Shown: positions 17,059 through 26,074 of the stretch, in pieces
How positions within the stretch are numbered: the first letter of the stretch is position 1
How the letters are laid out: the number at the start of each line of letters is the position of its first letter
NCBI GenBank assembly: GCA_910575755.1
Contig: CAJTFO010000010.1
Coordinates: forward strand, 1 to 50,124
Direction of reading: 5' to 3'
Source: Desulfovibrionaceae bacterium
GTDB lineage: Bacteria; Desulfobacterota; Desulfovibrionia; Desulfovibrionales; Desulfovibrionaceae
DNA length: 50,124 nt
Position numbers and translations under genes: made by a program
Notes under the pieces: model-generated
The model's input: the letters and a program-made list of their open reading frames with translations, nothing else
Database searches by the model: none
What the model was told of the DNA's origin: nothing

Positions 17059-18251
17059 GGCGTGCCTCCCTGGCTGGATGTATCCCGCAACGCCTTGTCT
17101 CGTAGGAGAAAAAGATACCTGGCCCATTCCCGCATCATGGTTTTTCTTTCCGGCAGATACTGCCACGGGTCAAAGCGTGTGCGACCGGAGTGCGCCAACT
17201 GCATGTCGATGATGTTCTGTTCGTACCCAAGGTCGGGCAGCAGTTTGGCGGCAAGGGAGCGGATTCCGTCAAAGGACAGTTTTACGCCGTCATATCCGCG
17301 CCTGCGCAGGGAAACGGTGATGGTGGATATGTCGATGGGGCGTTCAGGAGAACGGACGCCGGGGAACAGCAGGGTTCCATGACCAGAGTATTCCTTCAGT
17401 TCCCTGAGAATTTTTACTGCCTGCGGCGCGAGAGGTACAATATGCTCATATTTCGTCGCCATGCGTTGCGCGGGGATAACCCAGAGTCTGCGGGAGAAAT
17501 CAAATTCGTTCCATTCGGCACAGCGCAATTCACCGGAACGGACGAACAGCAGGGGAACCAGTCGCAGGGCGCACCGCACAGGGAAATAGCCGTCATGCCG
17601 CTCAAGGTTCAGCATAATCTGACCGAGCTTTCCGGCGTCGAGCGCGGCGGCTCTGTGGCCTGTCTGTCTGGAACGCAGCGACGCGGGCAGTTCTTCCGTG
17701 GCGTCCCGCGCGGCCTTGCCGGTGGCGACGGCATAGCGGCATATCTGGCCGCAGACATCCGTCAGTCTGCGGCCTCCGCGCAATTTCCCGGATTGCCGCA
17801 ACGGCTCAATGGCGCTCAGAATGTCCTCGGCGGTAACATCCGTTATGGCCTTGCCGCCGACGACGGGAAAGAAATATTCCGTCATCCCCCGCATCATGAA
17901 GGCGCGATAGCGGCTTCTACAGTGAAGGGTTTCCCGCTCGTACCATTCCGTAGCCACGGCTTGAAAGGTGGCCGTGCCGGTCGATGCCCGCATTGCCTTC
18001 CTGTGTTCCGCCGGATCAATGCCATTTTTGAGCAGCGCCTTGGCCTCATCCCGGCGTTGCCGCGCGGCACGGAGCGACACCTTGGGATATTCACCGAAGG
18101 AAAGGAGCTTGGCCTTTCGGTCAAAACGGTACGCCAGCCGCCAGAGCTTTTTGCCGCTGGCCGGAATGAACAGGAACAGCCCGCCGCCATCCGCATATTT
18201 TTTGGGCTTGTCGGCGGCTTTCAAGCCTTGAATAAAGCGATCATCCAGCAT
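17052..18251 (-). CDS. P4-type integrase homologue with missing catalytic His and Tyr
   Basis: 399 residues, collinear with its neighbour (MLDDRFIQGLKAADKPKKYA, DGGGLFLFI at the N terminus). The first catalytic Arg is kept (LLFVRSGEL), but the His-x-x-Arg box reads SFDGIRSLAA, with Asp for His. The stretch after LAH is four residues shorter and reads RTRFDPWQYLPER where active relatives have AYNHAQYLPQR or IYNRAEYLPER: Phe replaces the nucleophile Tyr. The reading frame is otherwise intact, with a good GGAG site, so it is probably expressed. It cannot make the phosphotyrosine link; an architectural or regulatory partner of the active integrase is likely. It sits nearest the attachment site, with the 18252-18520 repeat region in between. 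Confidence 0.85.
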   Translation of the reverse strand: MLDDRFIQGLKAADKPKKYADGGGLFLFIPASGKKLWRLAYRFDRKAKLLSFGEYPKVSLRAARQRRDEAKALLKNGIDPAEHRKAMRASTGTATFQAVATEWYERETLHCRSRYRAFMMRGMTEYFFPVVGGKAITDVTAEDILSAIEPLRQSGKLRGGRRLTDVCGQICRYAVATGKAARDATEELPASLRSRQTGHRAAALDAGKLGQIMLNLERHDGYFPVRCALRLVPLLFVRSGELRCAEWNEFDFSRRLWVIPAQRMATKYEHIVPLAPQAVKILRELKEYSGHGTLLFPGVRSPERPIDISTITVSLRRRGYDGVKLSFDGIRSLAAKLLPDLGYEQNIIDMQLAHSGRTRFDPWQYLPERKTMMREWARYLFLLRDKALRDTSSQGGTPC

Positions 18252-18267
18252 AAATTTCTCCGTGTCA

Positions 18268-18386
18268 TGGATACCCGTAAATCCCCATGAACCCTATGGC
18301 ATCCGATACCCACAAATAAAAATATTTACAGTATTTTCAATATATTGTATGAAAATATTTCAGAATGCCGCTTTGTATGGATACCC
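18268..18386 (+). repeat. TGGATACCC repeats near right end of island A (candidate integrase arm sites)
   Basis: Copies at 18268-18276 and 18378-18386, matching those at the left end in sequence and orientation. The surrounding 18252-18520 stretch has no gene. It is AT-rich and carries ATTTTCAATAT/ATGAAAATATTT-type inverted repeats near 18330-18360. Confidence 0.6.
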
Positions 18387-18471
18387 TGAATAATACCCGG
18401 AAAACAGCGGGATGCAAGGCGCTTTTCCTGGACTTCTCTGGATGAATGATTTCAGATAATATATTGAAATA

Positions 18472-21400
18472 TCAGATATTATAGATACAAACAGGTCTAT
18501 TTGGACGTAAAATGAGAGTTTTGTAGTTCACGCCCGTAGCGTCCAACTCCCAGCCATTGGTCACTTGCCCGAAGGTGGAGGCCCAGGCGTCGAAAAATTC
18601 AATATCCTTGTTTTTCAGTTCATCATACTGCATATGGCGTTGCAGAGTATAGACTTCAGCGATGGTGTTGCTGATGGGCGTCCCGGTCATGAAGTACACA
18701 CCACGGCCATTGTTCTTGCGTTGCAGATAGCGGCACTTGATGAACAGGTCGAGCGCCTTGGCGGAGCCGGTGATGTTCCCCAGGCCAGAGACGTTCATCG
18801 TGGTCTGAAAGGCGAGATTCTTGAACTCGTGGGACTCGTCGATGAACAGCGCATCCACGCCCAAATCCGAAAAGTCCACATTTGCATCCTTTTTGCCTGC
18901 CGAGGCTACCAGTTCGGCATAGCGTGTTTCCATCTTCTCCCGCTGTTTTTCCAGTTGCTTGATGGTGGCGCGCCCGCCCGCCGCTTCCTTGAAAGCGGCA
19001 ATGGCGTCTATCACCATATCAATCTGTTCCTGAAGAATTTCTTTTTGCACCTCATGTGGCATATCAATCTTGCGAAAGGAAGAGTGCGCCACAATGACGG
19101 CATCCCAATCACCGGTGGCGATTTTGGCAAAGAGCCGTTGCCTGTTCTGTTTGGTAAAATCCGTTTTATCCGCTACAAGAATATTGGCGTCAGGGTACAA
19201 TTTATAGAATTCATCACGCCATTGGTGTAATAAGTGATTCGGTACAACAATCATCGGCTTGGATAGAAAACCCATGCGCTTTGATTCCATGACGGTAGCC
19301 ACGCAGGCCAGCGTCTTGCCCGCGCCAACAACGTGATCGAACAGACAGGTTCCTTCCTGAATGGCCCGCCATACGGCATTTTTCTGGTGCGGACGCAGTT
19401 TGACAGCTTCGGATGCGTTGACAAGTTCAAGATGCGAGCCGTCATACTGCGGCGGAACATTGGTGTTGAACCGCTCGTTGTAGAGATTTGTAAGCATGTC
19501 GCGCCGTTCATCATCCGTCCACACCCAATCCAGAAACGCCTGCTTGATTTCTTCGGCCTTCTGCATGGCGGCGGCTGTCAGTTCCTGGTCAATGACCATG
19601 ATGGGTTTTCCGTTCTCATCATGCTGGCCGCTTTCCTTCTCAACCTTGATCGGCCTGTTTATGAGCAGGGATTCAAGAATTTTTTCCGCCGGATATTCGG
19701 GAATGCCCCATACACTGTCATTTATGGCCATATCCCAGATGCTCACTTTCGCAAGCCAGCGTCCGAGCGTGGGCAGATAGTTTATCTCCTGCGTTCCCTT
19801 GCCGCCGTGCAGGTGCTCCACAAAGTCCGAGATGACCTGCGTCGGAACCCAGGCCGAGCCGAATTTGATGCCGATGTCCACAGCCTCGATGTCCAGCGGC
19901 ATGGCGGCAGTCAAGGCTTCCACGTTGGCGGCAAAACGGGCATCCGTTTGCGCGGCTTCCCGCGCCTGGTGCAGCTTGGCCCGTACATTGCCGGTCAGGT
20001 ATCTGTCGCGGATTTCCCACTCTTCACTCGCGGGGTTCAGAAAAATCTGCCCCTGGTCGCGCAATTCCGCCTGAATGTCTTCCGCCGGACGACGCAGGAG
20101 TTGCGCCATGCGGCTGAAATCCACCCTGCCGTTTTCCCGCAGGGCAATGAGCAGGGCGTCTCTGGCGTTTTCCGCCGTTTCCGCCACCTGTGCGGGCTTG
20201 AGCACCCGTTGCCGGAAAATCGCGGCCTTTTTGGCCGAGGCGGGACGGGCGGTTCCGCCATGCTTGCGGGCCGTTTCCGGCGACAATCCCTTGTCGTAGT
20301 CGGCTTCCAGCGATTCCAGCAGGCTGTGTTCCGGGTCATCCCGCATCAGACCGCGATTGGTCTGTGAATTGAGGTGGCCATATTTTTTGACGAAAGCGTC
20401 ATACTGACTGTTGAGGCGGATGCGTAACGAAGTCATCCGGCTTTCGTCGCCATCGCTCTTTTCCTCGTTGAGCAATTCGCGCAACGTGTCCCGAATCTGA
20501 ATCATGCCCGCCAGACGCAGGCGCGCGGTTTCGTTTTTGACCGACAGCAGGTCGTAATCGCTTTCGCCAAAGGCGGACGCGACCTTGAAGACGATCTTCC
20601 GGCTTTGCGGCTCCACGCACAACGCGCCGTTCTTCAGCGCCTGGAAATACGGGCTGCGGAGGAAGTCGGCGTTGCGTACCCTGACTTCCGTATTGAGCGG
20701 GCTTTCCTCGCGCGGCACGAAGCAGTCTGCCGGGAGCGCCTCAAGGCGTTTGACGATTTCCGGGCCGAGTTCCCCCGGAGGCGTGCCGCTGACGCAGGAC
20801 AACGCGCCCTCATACATGCCGCCGTCAAAGACCATTCTGCCGATAATCTGGCCGGGATTCTGGAGAAAGTAGTTGTTGATGACGGCCTGGCGTGAACCGC
20901 CGTGTTTGAGGTCGTCCACAACGTCCGAGCCTGTTGTGACCCAATCCCGGCTTCGCTTGTTCTCGCCGTTATGGCGCTGGAAAAACACGATGTCTGCCGT
21001 GACATCCGTGAGCGCGTTCTGACGGAAGGCTGTTTCCGGCAGGCGGATAGCGCCAAGCAGGTCGGCCTGCCCCGCGATATGCTCACGCGCCGTGGAGTCG
21101 GCGGCATCCAGGAAGAAACGGCTGACCACAAAGGCCGCGACGCCGCCTTCCCGCAGCAGACTGATGGACTTGGCGAGGAAATAGTTGTGAATAGAGAATT
21201 TCCGCAGTTCGGGAAAGTCCGGGTCATACAATGATTGATTGCCGAAGGGTGGATTGCCGACTACGGCGTCCAAGCCATCGAAACGGATTTGGCTGTTTTG
21301 GAAGCCGATATTGAGATGCTGCGCTTGGGGATAAAGATATTGCGCGATGGATGAGGTCGTGGGGTCGAGTTCAACGGCAAGAAAATTCGCGTTGAAGTGT

Positions 21401-21738
21401 TCGGGGCACAGACCGATAAAATTGCCGATGCCCGCTGAAGGCTCCAGGATGCGGAGCGGTTCGCCTGTGCCGAGGCCGAGACGGGAAAGCCCCTCATATA
21501 TGCCCCGGATGACCGTTTCCGAAGTATAGTGCGCGTCTTGCGTGGAGCGACGGGCGGCGGCATAGATGTCCGGGGCGAGCAGCCCCTGCATTTCCCGGTA
21601 TTCGGCGGCCCATTGCTCATTCCTGGCGTCAAAGACCTGCGGCAGACCGCCCCAGCCCACATAGCGGACAAGAATTTTCTGTTCTTCCGGGGTGGCCGAC
21701 TTCGCGCCGCTGGTCTGAAGCTGTTGCAGGAGGCGTAT
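18472..21738 (-). pseudogene. Methylase and first helicase lobe of the giant N6-methylase/helicase, truncated by island A
   Basis: From about 21738 the frame reads IRLLQQLQTSGAKSATPEEQ and RYVGWGGLPQVFD, the standard entry of this family. Then come the SAM motif LRILEPSAGIGNFIGL, the catalytic NPPF (AVVGNPPFGNQSL), the DNA translocase motif VVGAGKTLACVATV (Walker A), IDESHEFKNL (DEAD-like box) and MTGTPISNT. The gene is cut at 18521 by island A, which adds 16 foreign residues (TLILRPNRPVCIYNI*). Translation from upstream would need a one-base correction near 21737 (GCCGCATACGCC read as GCCGCAATACGCC). Expected to be non-functional in this copy. Confidence 0.85.
18521..18528. repeat. Right attachment core of island A (TTGTAGTT)
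   Basis: Matches 1346-1353. The helicase frame resumes immediately to the right (minus strand GTG AAC TAC AA). The element side, GAGAGTT before TTGTAG, resembles the right end of island B (AGGAGTT before TTCGTAG). Confidence 0.8.
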
Positions 21739-21799
21739 GCGGCGACGTTATCCGCATATTTTGTTTTCGCGCCGCCAACGCCCAGCCGGTCTTCAGAAC

Positions 21800-22120
21800 T
21801 TATTCGGTAATTCTCAGGCTCATGTCGATGCCCATGTTCTGCAATATCTCGGAGTCCGACATCCCCCGCAGGCTCGCCTGCCGCGCTGTCTCGCTGTTCA
21901 ACGCCCGCGTTTCCGTCTGTTGCTGGCCGAATACTTTCAGATCGAACGCTATGCTGCCCTTCGCTTCCAGCTTCTTCAACTCTTCCGGGCTGTTCAGCGC
22001 CCAGCGATCCAGAATCAAGTAGCCCCGGAGCGTGTAGCCCCCATTGCGCACGTCGTTGATGGTTTCGGGCTTGAGAACCTTTCTTGCGATTTCCAGCGGA
22101 CAGGTTTGTCTGTCGAGCAT
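21800..22120 (-). pseudogene. Middle part of the N-terminal region of the methylase/helicase, or a separate small gene
   Basis: 106 codons: LKPETINDVRNGGYTLRGYL, WALNSPEELKKLEAKGSIAF, QTETRALNSETARQ, ILQNMGIDMSLRITE. It has an ATG with GGGAGG 7 bases upstream, so a separate gene is possible. However, dropping one C from the CCC run at 22134-22136 fuses the upstream frame into it (HTLPGRRNMLDRQ), and adding one A at about 21802 fuses it to the downstream DRLGVGGAKTKYADNVAA. One long gene with three one-base errors explains all three frames. Either real decay or sequencing errors. Confidence 0.55.
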
Positions 22121-22133
22121 GTTGCGCCTCCCA

Positions 22134-22547
22134 GGGAAGGGTATGAGTGAAATGGTGAATTTCCTGTACGGTCAGATACTCGTCCGCTCCGGCCTCAAAC
22201 AGCTTTTCGGGCGTTCTCTTTTCACCGTCAAGGAACTGCATGATTTCAGGATTGCGACTGTGCATACGCGAACCGTCGCGCATTTCATACACGGATTCGC
22301 CGTTGCCGTTGAGGCCGAGGAGCGTTCTTTCCGGCTTGTCGTTTGTCGGAAAGGAAAACTCCTGATGCCGTTCCGGCTCCGAAGGAACCGTTTGTTCTTC
22401 CGTTGCGAGGGGTACGGCTTCGGGAACGGCTTCCTCCCGCATGTCGTCCTGAATCTTTTCCGCCCGTATTTCCTCGATCTGGTTCGCCATTACGTCGAAC
22501 AGCGAATACTGGCGAGGATCGTTTGTCTGCTTGCGCCGTCTGGCCAT
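22134..22547 (-). pseudogene. N-terminal part of the methylase/helicase (first frame)
   Basis: About 138 codons from ATG 22547: MARRRKQTNDPRQYSLFDVM, an acidic stretch, then LLGLNGNGESVYEMRDGSRM and EYLTVQEIHHFTHTLP. The open frame runs on to 21261 but becomes a shadow of the other frames after 22134. I see no known domain here; the MARRRKQ/SLFD opening is typical of the N termini of these very large ICE helicases. It starts 46 bases after the AbrB-like gene and is likely co-transcribed with it. Confidence 0.6.
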
Positions 22548-22592
22548 GCCTCTGTCCTTGTCTGGAGGACGGGCAGGCGGCGCGAAGGCGGG

Positions 22593-22766
22593 CTACCCGT
22601 CATTGTGTTCCGTTTGGGCGAGTTTCAGTTTTTCGGCGTTATCAATGACCATTCGCCCGTCATGTTCATAGAAGACAACCTTGTCCCCTTCCTTGACGCC
22701 GAGTTTTTGCCGGACTTCGCGAGGGAGCGTGAGTTGGCAGCGCGAGGTGAGCTTGGCCAGTTCCAT
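22593..22766 (-). CDS. AbrB/MazE-type DNA-binding protein
   Basis: 57 residues: LAKLTSRCQLTLPREVRQKL, GVKEGDKVVFYEHDGRMVI. This is a SpoVT/AbrB swapped-hairpin domain, usually an antitoxin or transition-state regulator. The ATG at 22766 has AAGGAG 8 bases upstream. No toxin gene is adjacent: the next gene on the strand is the methylase/helicase. It may autoregulate this end of the ICE operon. Too short for common ORF cut-offs, but the domain is unmistakable. Confidence 0.8.
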   Translation of the reverse strand: MELAKLTSRCQLTLPREVRQKLGVKEGDKVVFYEHDGRMVIDNAEKLKLAQTEHNDG

Positions 22767-22857
22767 GCCTGTTCTCCTTGTTTCTTATTTTCAAGTGTTG
22801 TCTTGAAAGTAAGATAAAAGAGCTTCGGCAAAAGGTCAAGCATCTTTTCTTCCCCGG

Positions 22858-23616
22858 CTACAAAAGCGTTTCATCCAGCAGGCCGCGCGTGATGATTCCC
22901 GCCACGCGATCCTGAGCGTCCGTGTCTCCGGCGCGAGCCTGGCGGGCCAGTTCCAAGGCCGTGGGCAATTCTCCGGCCTTGAAATCGCAGGCCGGAAAGC
23001 GGATGCCGCCCAGAATCCATGTGGGCGTGGACGTGATGCGCGATTGCGCGGCGACAATATCCTCGCTCACCAGAGGCGCGGCAGCTTGCAGGGCGTCCGC
23101 AAAGGCTTCCGGGGCAATGGCGGCTTCCTGAAGCGCGGTCTGGAGAGCCGCTTCATACGGAACCGGAATGCCGAGTGTGGTTTTTGGCAGAACGGCATCC
23201 CAGAAACGATGCGCCGCATTGAGGGAAAAGCCGCGCAATGCCTCATAGGCCAGAGCTTTTTTCAGAGATTCGCCATATTCGTCCGAGGGAATATGCCGTA
23301 CGACGATGCACAGATCGGGATTATCACGCTGCGCCTGAAGCGGTTCCTGGATGCCGCAGTAGGGACATTCGAGATTCGACCAGAGTTCCGCAATATCGCC
23401 GTGGAAACCATCCACCGGCCTGCCGTCCAGGCAGGTTCTGCCGGAAAGCGTCTCCAGAGGCGTGTGGGGTTGAGACAGGTCTTTGGCGATTTCGGTTTTG
23501 ACGCCAGCTTGCACGGCTACCCGGTCAGATGCGGGCGTTTCGGCGTGGGCAAGGATGGCGTTCAGACAAAAACAAAGTGTCAACGCCATTCCCATGAAGG
23601 GGTGCATCCGTAGCAT
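22858..23616 (-). CDS. Periplasmic DsbA/DsbC-like thiol oxidoreductase (TrbB-like)
   Basis: 252 residues from ATG 23616 (AAGGAG 7 bases upstream); the longer open frame to 24303 is a shadow of mazEF. It has a signal peptide (MGMALTLCFCLNAILAHA) and a thioredoxin-fold active site CPYC in WSNLECPYCGIQEPL at about residue 92, with a later TPTWILGG cis-Pro loop. R64 TrbB is a DsbC-like protein encoded with trbA and trbC, so this is probably the same part: it forms or corrects disulfides in exported conjugation proteins. Transcribed divergently from the mazEF pair. Confidence 0.85.
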   Translation of the reverse strand: MLRMHPFMGMALTLCFCLNAILAHAETPASDRVAVQAGVKTEIAKDLSQPHTPLETLSGRTCLDGRPVDGFHGDIAELWSNLECPYCGIQEPLQAQRDNPDLCIVVRHIPSDEYGESLKKALAYEALRGFSLNAAHRFWDAVLPKTTLGIPVPYEAALQTALQEAAIAPEAFADALQAAAPLVSEDIVAAQSRITSTPTWILGGIRFPACDFKAGELPTALELARQARAGDTDAQDRVAGIITRGLLDETLL

Positions 23617-23671
23617 ATGTGTTCTCCTTGCGGGCACTGAGGCGCTCCGCTTGCTGTTGAGAAGAATGTGT

Positions 23672-23689
23672 GTTATACAAAAGTATAAC
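23672..23689. promoter_or_regulatory. Palindromic operator of the first mazEF pair
   Basis: Perfect inverted repeat GTTATAC-AAAA-GTATAAC, 16 bases before the mazE ATG and between divergent genes. It is the likely MazE or MazEF binding site for autoregulation; the centre may also overlap the promoter. Confidence 0.65.
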
Positions 23690-23704
23690 TTTTGGAGGTG
23701 CATC

Positions 23705-23962
23705 ATGTACACGAGCAACTTGAGAAAGGTTGGAGGGTCAGTGATGCTGGCTGTGCCCCCCGCCATTCTGGAAATGCTGCAAATGGAATCGGGTTCGGCG
23801 GTAAGCATGGCCGTGGAATCCGGGCGTCTGGTCATTGAGCCGGGCGTCAGGAAAAAGTACAGCCTGCAAGAATTGTTGGCCCAATGCGACGCTTCCGCTC
23901 CGCTTTCCGGAGAGGACGCCGCATGGACGGCATCACCGGCCAGGGGCGGGGAGTTGATCTGA
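23705..23962 (+). CDS. MazE/PemI-type antitoxin
   Basis: 85 residues. The N-terminal AbrB-fold domain (LRKVGGSVMLAVPPAILEML, VSMAVESGRLVIEPG) binds DNA; the C-terminal tail (YSLQELLAQCDASAPLSGED) should wrap and neutralise the toxin. GGAGG lies 5 bases before the ATG. The TGA overlaps the toxin ATG by one base. The pair stands on the plus strand inside the minus-strand conjugation region, as an addiction cassette stabilising the ICE. Confidence 0.9.
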   Translation: MYTSNLRKVGGSVMLAVPPAILEMLQMESGSAVSMAVESGRLVIEPGVRKKYSLQELLAQCDASAPLSGEDAAWTASPARGGELI

Positions 23963-24294
23963 TGCGACGCGGCGACATTTATCTGGTGAGTCTTGATCCG
24001 ACCGCAGGACATGAACAGCAGGGGACACGTCCGGTGCTGGTCGTATCTCCTGATGCGTTCAACAGGGTAACGCGAGTGCCTGTGGTCTTGCCCATCACCA
24101 GCGGCGGCAACTTTGCCCGCACAGCGGGTTTTGCCGTGTCCTTGAGCGGATGCGGCACACGCACCACCGGGGTGGTGCGTTGTGATCAACCGCGCGCTCT
24201 GGACTTGCGGGCGCGTTCCGGCAGATGCCTTGAACAGGTTCCGGCTACCGTGATGGAGGAAGTTCTCGCCAAACTGGCGACCATTATCAGCTAG
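23962..24294 (+). CDS. MazF/PemK-type mRNA endonuclease toxin
   Basis: 110 residues, MRRGDIYLVSLDPTAGHEQQ, GTRPVLVVSP, VPVVLPITSGG and VVRCDQPRALDL: the full conserved outline of MazF/PemK toxins, including the Arg and Ser/Thr residues in the first loop. Cleaves RNA at short motifs when the antitoxin is lost. Its stop lies 11 bases from the convergent coupling-protein gene. Confidence 0.9.
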   Translation: MRRGDIYLVSLDPTAGHEQQGTRPVLVVSPDAFNRVTRVPVVLPITSGGNFARTAGFAVSLSGCGTRTTGVVRCDQPRALDLRARSGRCLEQVPATVMEEVLAKLATIIS

Positions 24295-24305
24295 CTTTTT
24301 CATTG

Positions 24306-26063
24306 TTACGCAGCCTGTATCAGTTGCAGCAACTGCGGCACTCTCAGTTGCGCCTTTTTGAGTGAGGGATTGGCGTAGAACATATCGCCCCGGACGATTT
24401 GTCCGGAAAAGACAAAGTGGGCTTCGCCCTCTATCTGTTCCTGCAAGTCGCGCAGAACAACGCGGTCTTCCTGTTCCACAGTTGTGGAATTGGCGTCACG
24501 ATAGTCAGAACTGATCTGCTCATTGACGTTGAATCCTGTTGTTCTGAGGACAGTGCTTTGCCCCGCCTGCCCGCGCAGCAATTCCCATGTCTTTTCGGCG
24601 TCCTGCATCCGCATGAAAATTTTCAAACAAGTATTCGCAACCATTTGTTGCGCTCCTTTCTGGTCAGCCTCCAGAATACCGGCGTAGTCCTGAGAGGCCA
24701 CAATGGCGGCAATGCCGAGGCCGCGTCCCTGTGTCAGCACGACTTCAAAGCCGGGCGTGACAATGGCCGCGTATTCATCCACAATGCACAGATACGGGCC
24801 GATGCCCACGGCATCAGTCGGCAGGGCTTCCAGAACGTCCTCCGCGTCGCCTTCGATTCTCGCGCCAAGGCCAACGGCGCAGGCGTTGCGGATGGCGGAA
24901 AGGCTGATTTTGCCGAGGCTGGCGAGTTCAGCGGGAGCTTTTTCCAGAGAGGGCAGAAGAATGACAAGGATTCTTCGCTGCATGATGGCATCACTGAAGT
25001 CCACTTCGCCATCTTCCGCGCCGTAGATGTGGCTGTAGGTATCCGTCAGACTGGACAGCGCCTTGCCGAAGTAGGATTGCGCGTAGCCAAACTGCTCCGC
25101 GAAGGATTCAGGCTGGTCTTTCATTTCCCGCCCGGAAATCCAGCCGGAGGTGGCAAGCGCCGCCTGAATGGAGGCGCGGGATTCCTGATCCAGTTCAGGA
25201 TGCAGGGCCAGAGCCACACATTTTTCCAGAGCCAGGGAATCGCGGATGATGGAGGTGGAGAGCTTGAGCAGCCCCTTGTCCCGCAGGTCAACCAGGGCGT
25301 ACATGACGCCGGAAATCAGGGCCTGCGCCTTGTCGGCAAAGATGGAATTGGCCCCGTCCGAAGCGGGCATGAGGGAAACAAGAAGCTGCGTCAGCGCCTC
25401 GGCGCTCCCGAAGGTAAACGGGTTGTTGGTGTTGGAAAGGCGGCGCGGGGACTTGCCCTTGACCTTGCCGGACGTGCCGTAGTTCAGCACGCGAAAATCA
25501 TCATCCCGACCAAGGAACCGGGCCATCTGCCATATCTGCACCGCCAGCTTGGGCGACGCCTTGGGGTCGATGTAGAAAAGCCCGCTGGCCGTGGCCAGGG
25601 CGTTGTAGGAAAGGGAAACCAGCGTCTCCGTCTTGCCGGAACCGGTTGTGCCGAACAGAAGCGTGTGCGTCAGGATGTCCTTGGCCTTCAGCCAGAGTTC
25701 TTGCTTGTCCTGGAGGCGGTTGCCGAGGAAAAAGACGCCTTCGGGCGTTGCGAATCCGTTTCTGCCGGGGAGCGGATCGCCCTTGTCCGTGCCTGAGAGG
25801 CCAAGAGGCATCCGAAAGGGCAGACGTTCGTTGTTCACACAGGCGCAACGAGCAAGAAAGAGCGCCAGACCAAGACAAAATAAAGGTGTAGCACAGGCCG
25901 GAAAGAGAAACAGACACGCCCCCGCCGCAAAGATGCCGCCGGTCTGCACCTGCCCGGTCTTGAGCGCATCCGCCAGACGTTGCGCGGGGGAGCGCACATC
26001 CCGGTACAGACGTTTTTTCTCTTGCGCTTCGTGGTCTTCCAGACCTCTGATATGTCTTTTCAT
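24306..26063 (-). CDS. Type IV coupling protein, TrbC/DotL-like
   Basis: 585 residues. An inner-membrane ATPase that delivers the relaxosome to the pore. Two hydrophobic segments lie at about 42-75 (GGIFAAGACLFLFPACATPL), then Walker A LLFGTTGSGKTETLVSL at about 134-150, Walker B YLCIVDEYAAIV at about 418-429 and the QGRGLGIAAIVASQD motif. It is shorter than R64 TrbC (about 760) or Legionella DotL, lacking an extended C-terminal tail; the stop is clean, so this seems natural. It follows the DotM-like gene directly, matching the DotL-DotM coupling subcomplex. GAGGT lies upstream of the ATG. Confidence 0.88.
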   Translation of the reverse strand: MKRHIRGLEDHEAQEKKRLYRDVRSPAQRLADALKTGQVQTGGIFAAGACLFLFPACATPLFCLGLALFLARCACVNNERLPFRMPLGLSGTDKGDPLPGRNGFATPEGVFFLGNRLQDKQELWLKAKDILTHTLLFGTTGSGKTETLVSLSYNALATASGLFYIDPKASPKLAVQIWQMARFLGRDDDFRVLNYGTSGKVKGKSPRRLSNTNNPFTFGSAEALTQLLVSLMPASDGANSIFADKAQALISGVMYALVDLRDKGLLKLSTSIIRDSLALEKCVALALHPELDQESRASIQAALATSGWISGREMKDQPESFAEQFGYAQSYFGKALSSLTDTYSHIYGAEDGEVDFSDAIMQRRILVILLPSLEKAPAELASLGKISLSAIRNACAVGLGARIEGDAEDVLEALPTDAVGIGPYLCIVDEYAAIVTPGFEVVLTQGRGLGIAAIVASQDYAGILEADQKGAQQMVANTCLKIFMRMQDAEKTWELLRGQAGQSTVLRTTGFNVNEQISSDYRDANSTTVEQEDRVVLRDLQEQIEGEAHFVFSGQIVRGDMFYANPSLKKAQLRVPQLLQLIQAA

Positions 26064-26074
26064 TCATGTAACCT

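Larger units (their letters stand above)
1346..18528. mobile_element. Island A: mobilisable island with type I RM, mob module and paired integrases
   Basis: The bounds are the 8-bp direct repeat TTGTAGTT at 1346-1353 and 18521-18528, which lies inside the split helicase gene; removing 17,175 bp restores its reading frame. Contents from left: hsdM-hsdS-fic-hsdR, spare hsdS cassettes and recombinase on the plus strand; then, on the minus strand, a membrane protein, ParA-like protein, small gene, mobA/mobD, mobC, oriT-like region, alpA and two integrases. Base composition changes from AT-rich in the RM part to GC-rich in the mob part, so the island itself looks composite. Integrases lie next to one end, as in P4-like islands. 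Confidence 0.85.

Noticed and set aside
17059..17166. N-terminal extension of the active island A integrase
   Set aside because: It would be encoded within the 3' end of the first integrase; the ATG at 17058 with GGGAGG and the standard MLTDTQIRNLKP opening is the better start.
22858..24303. 481-residue reading of the thioredoxin-like gene
   Set aside because: The first 229 codons run antisense through mazEF; the signal peptide and ribosome site place the start at 23616.
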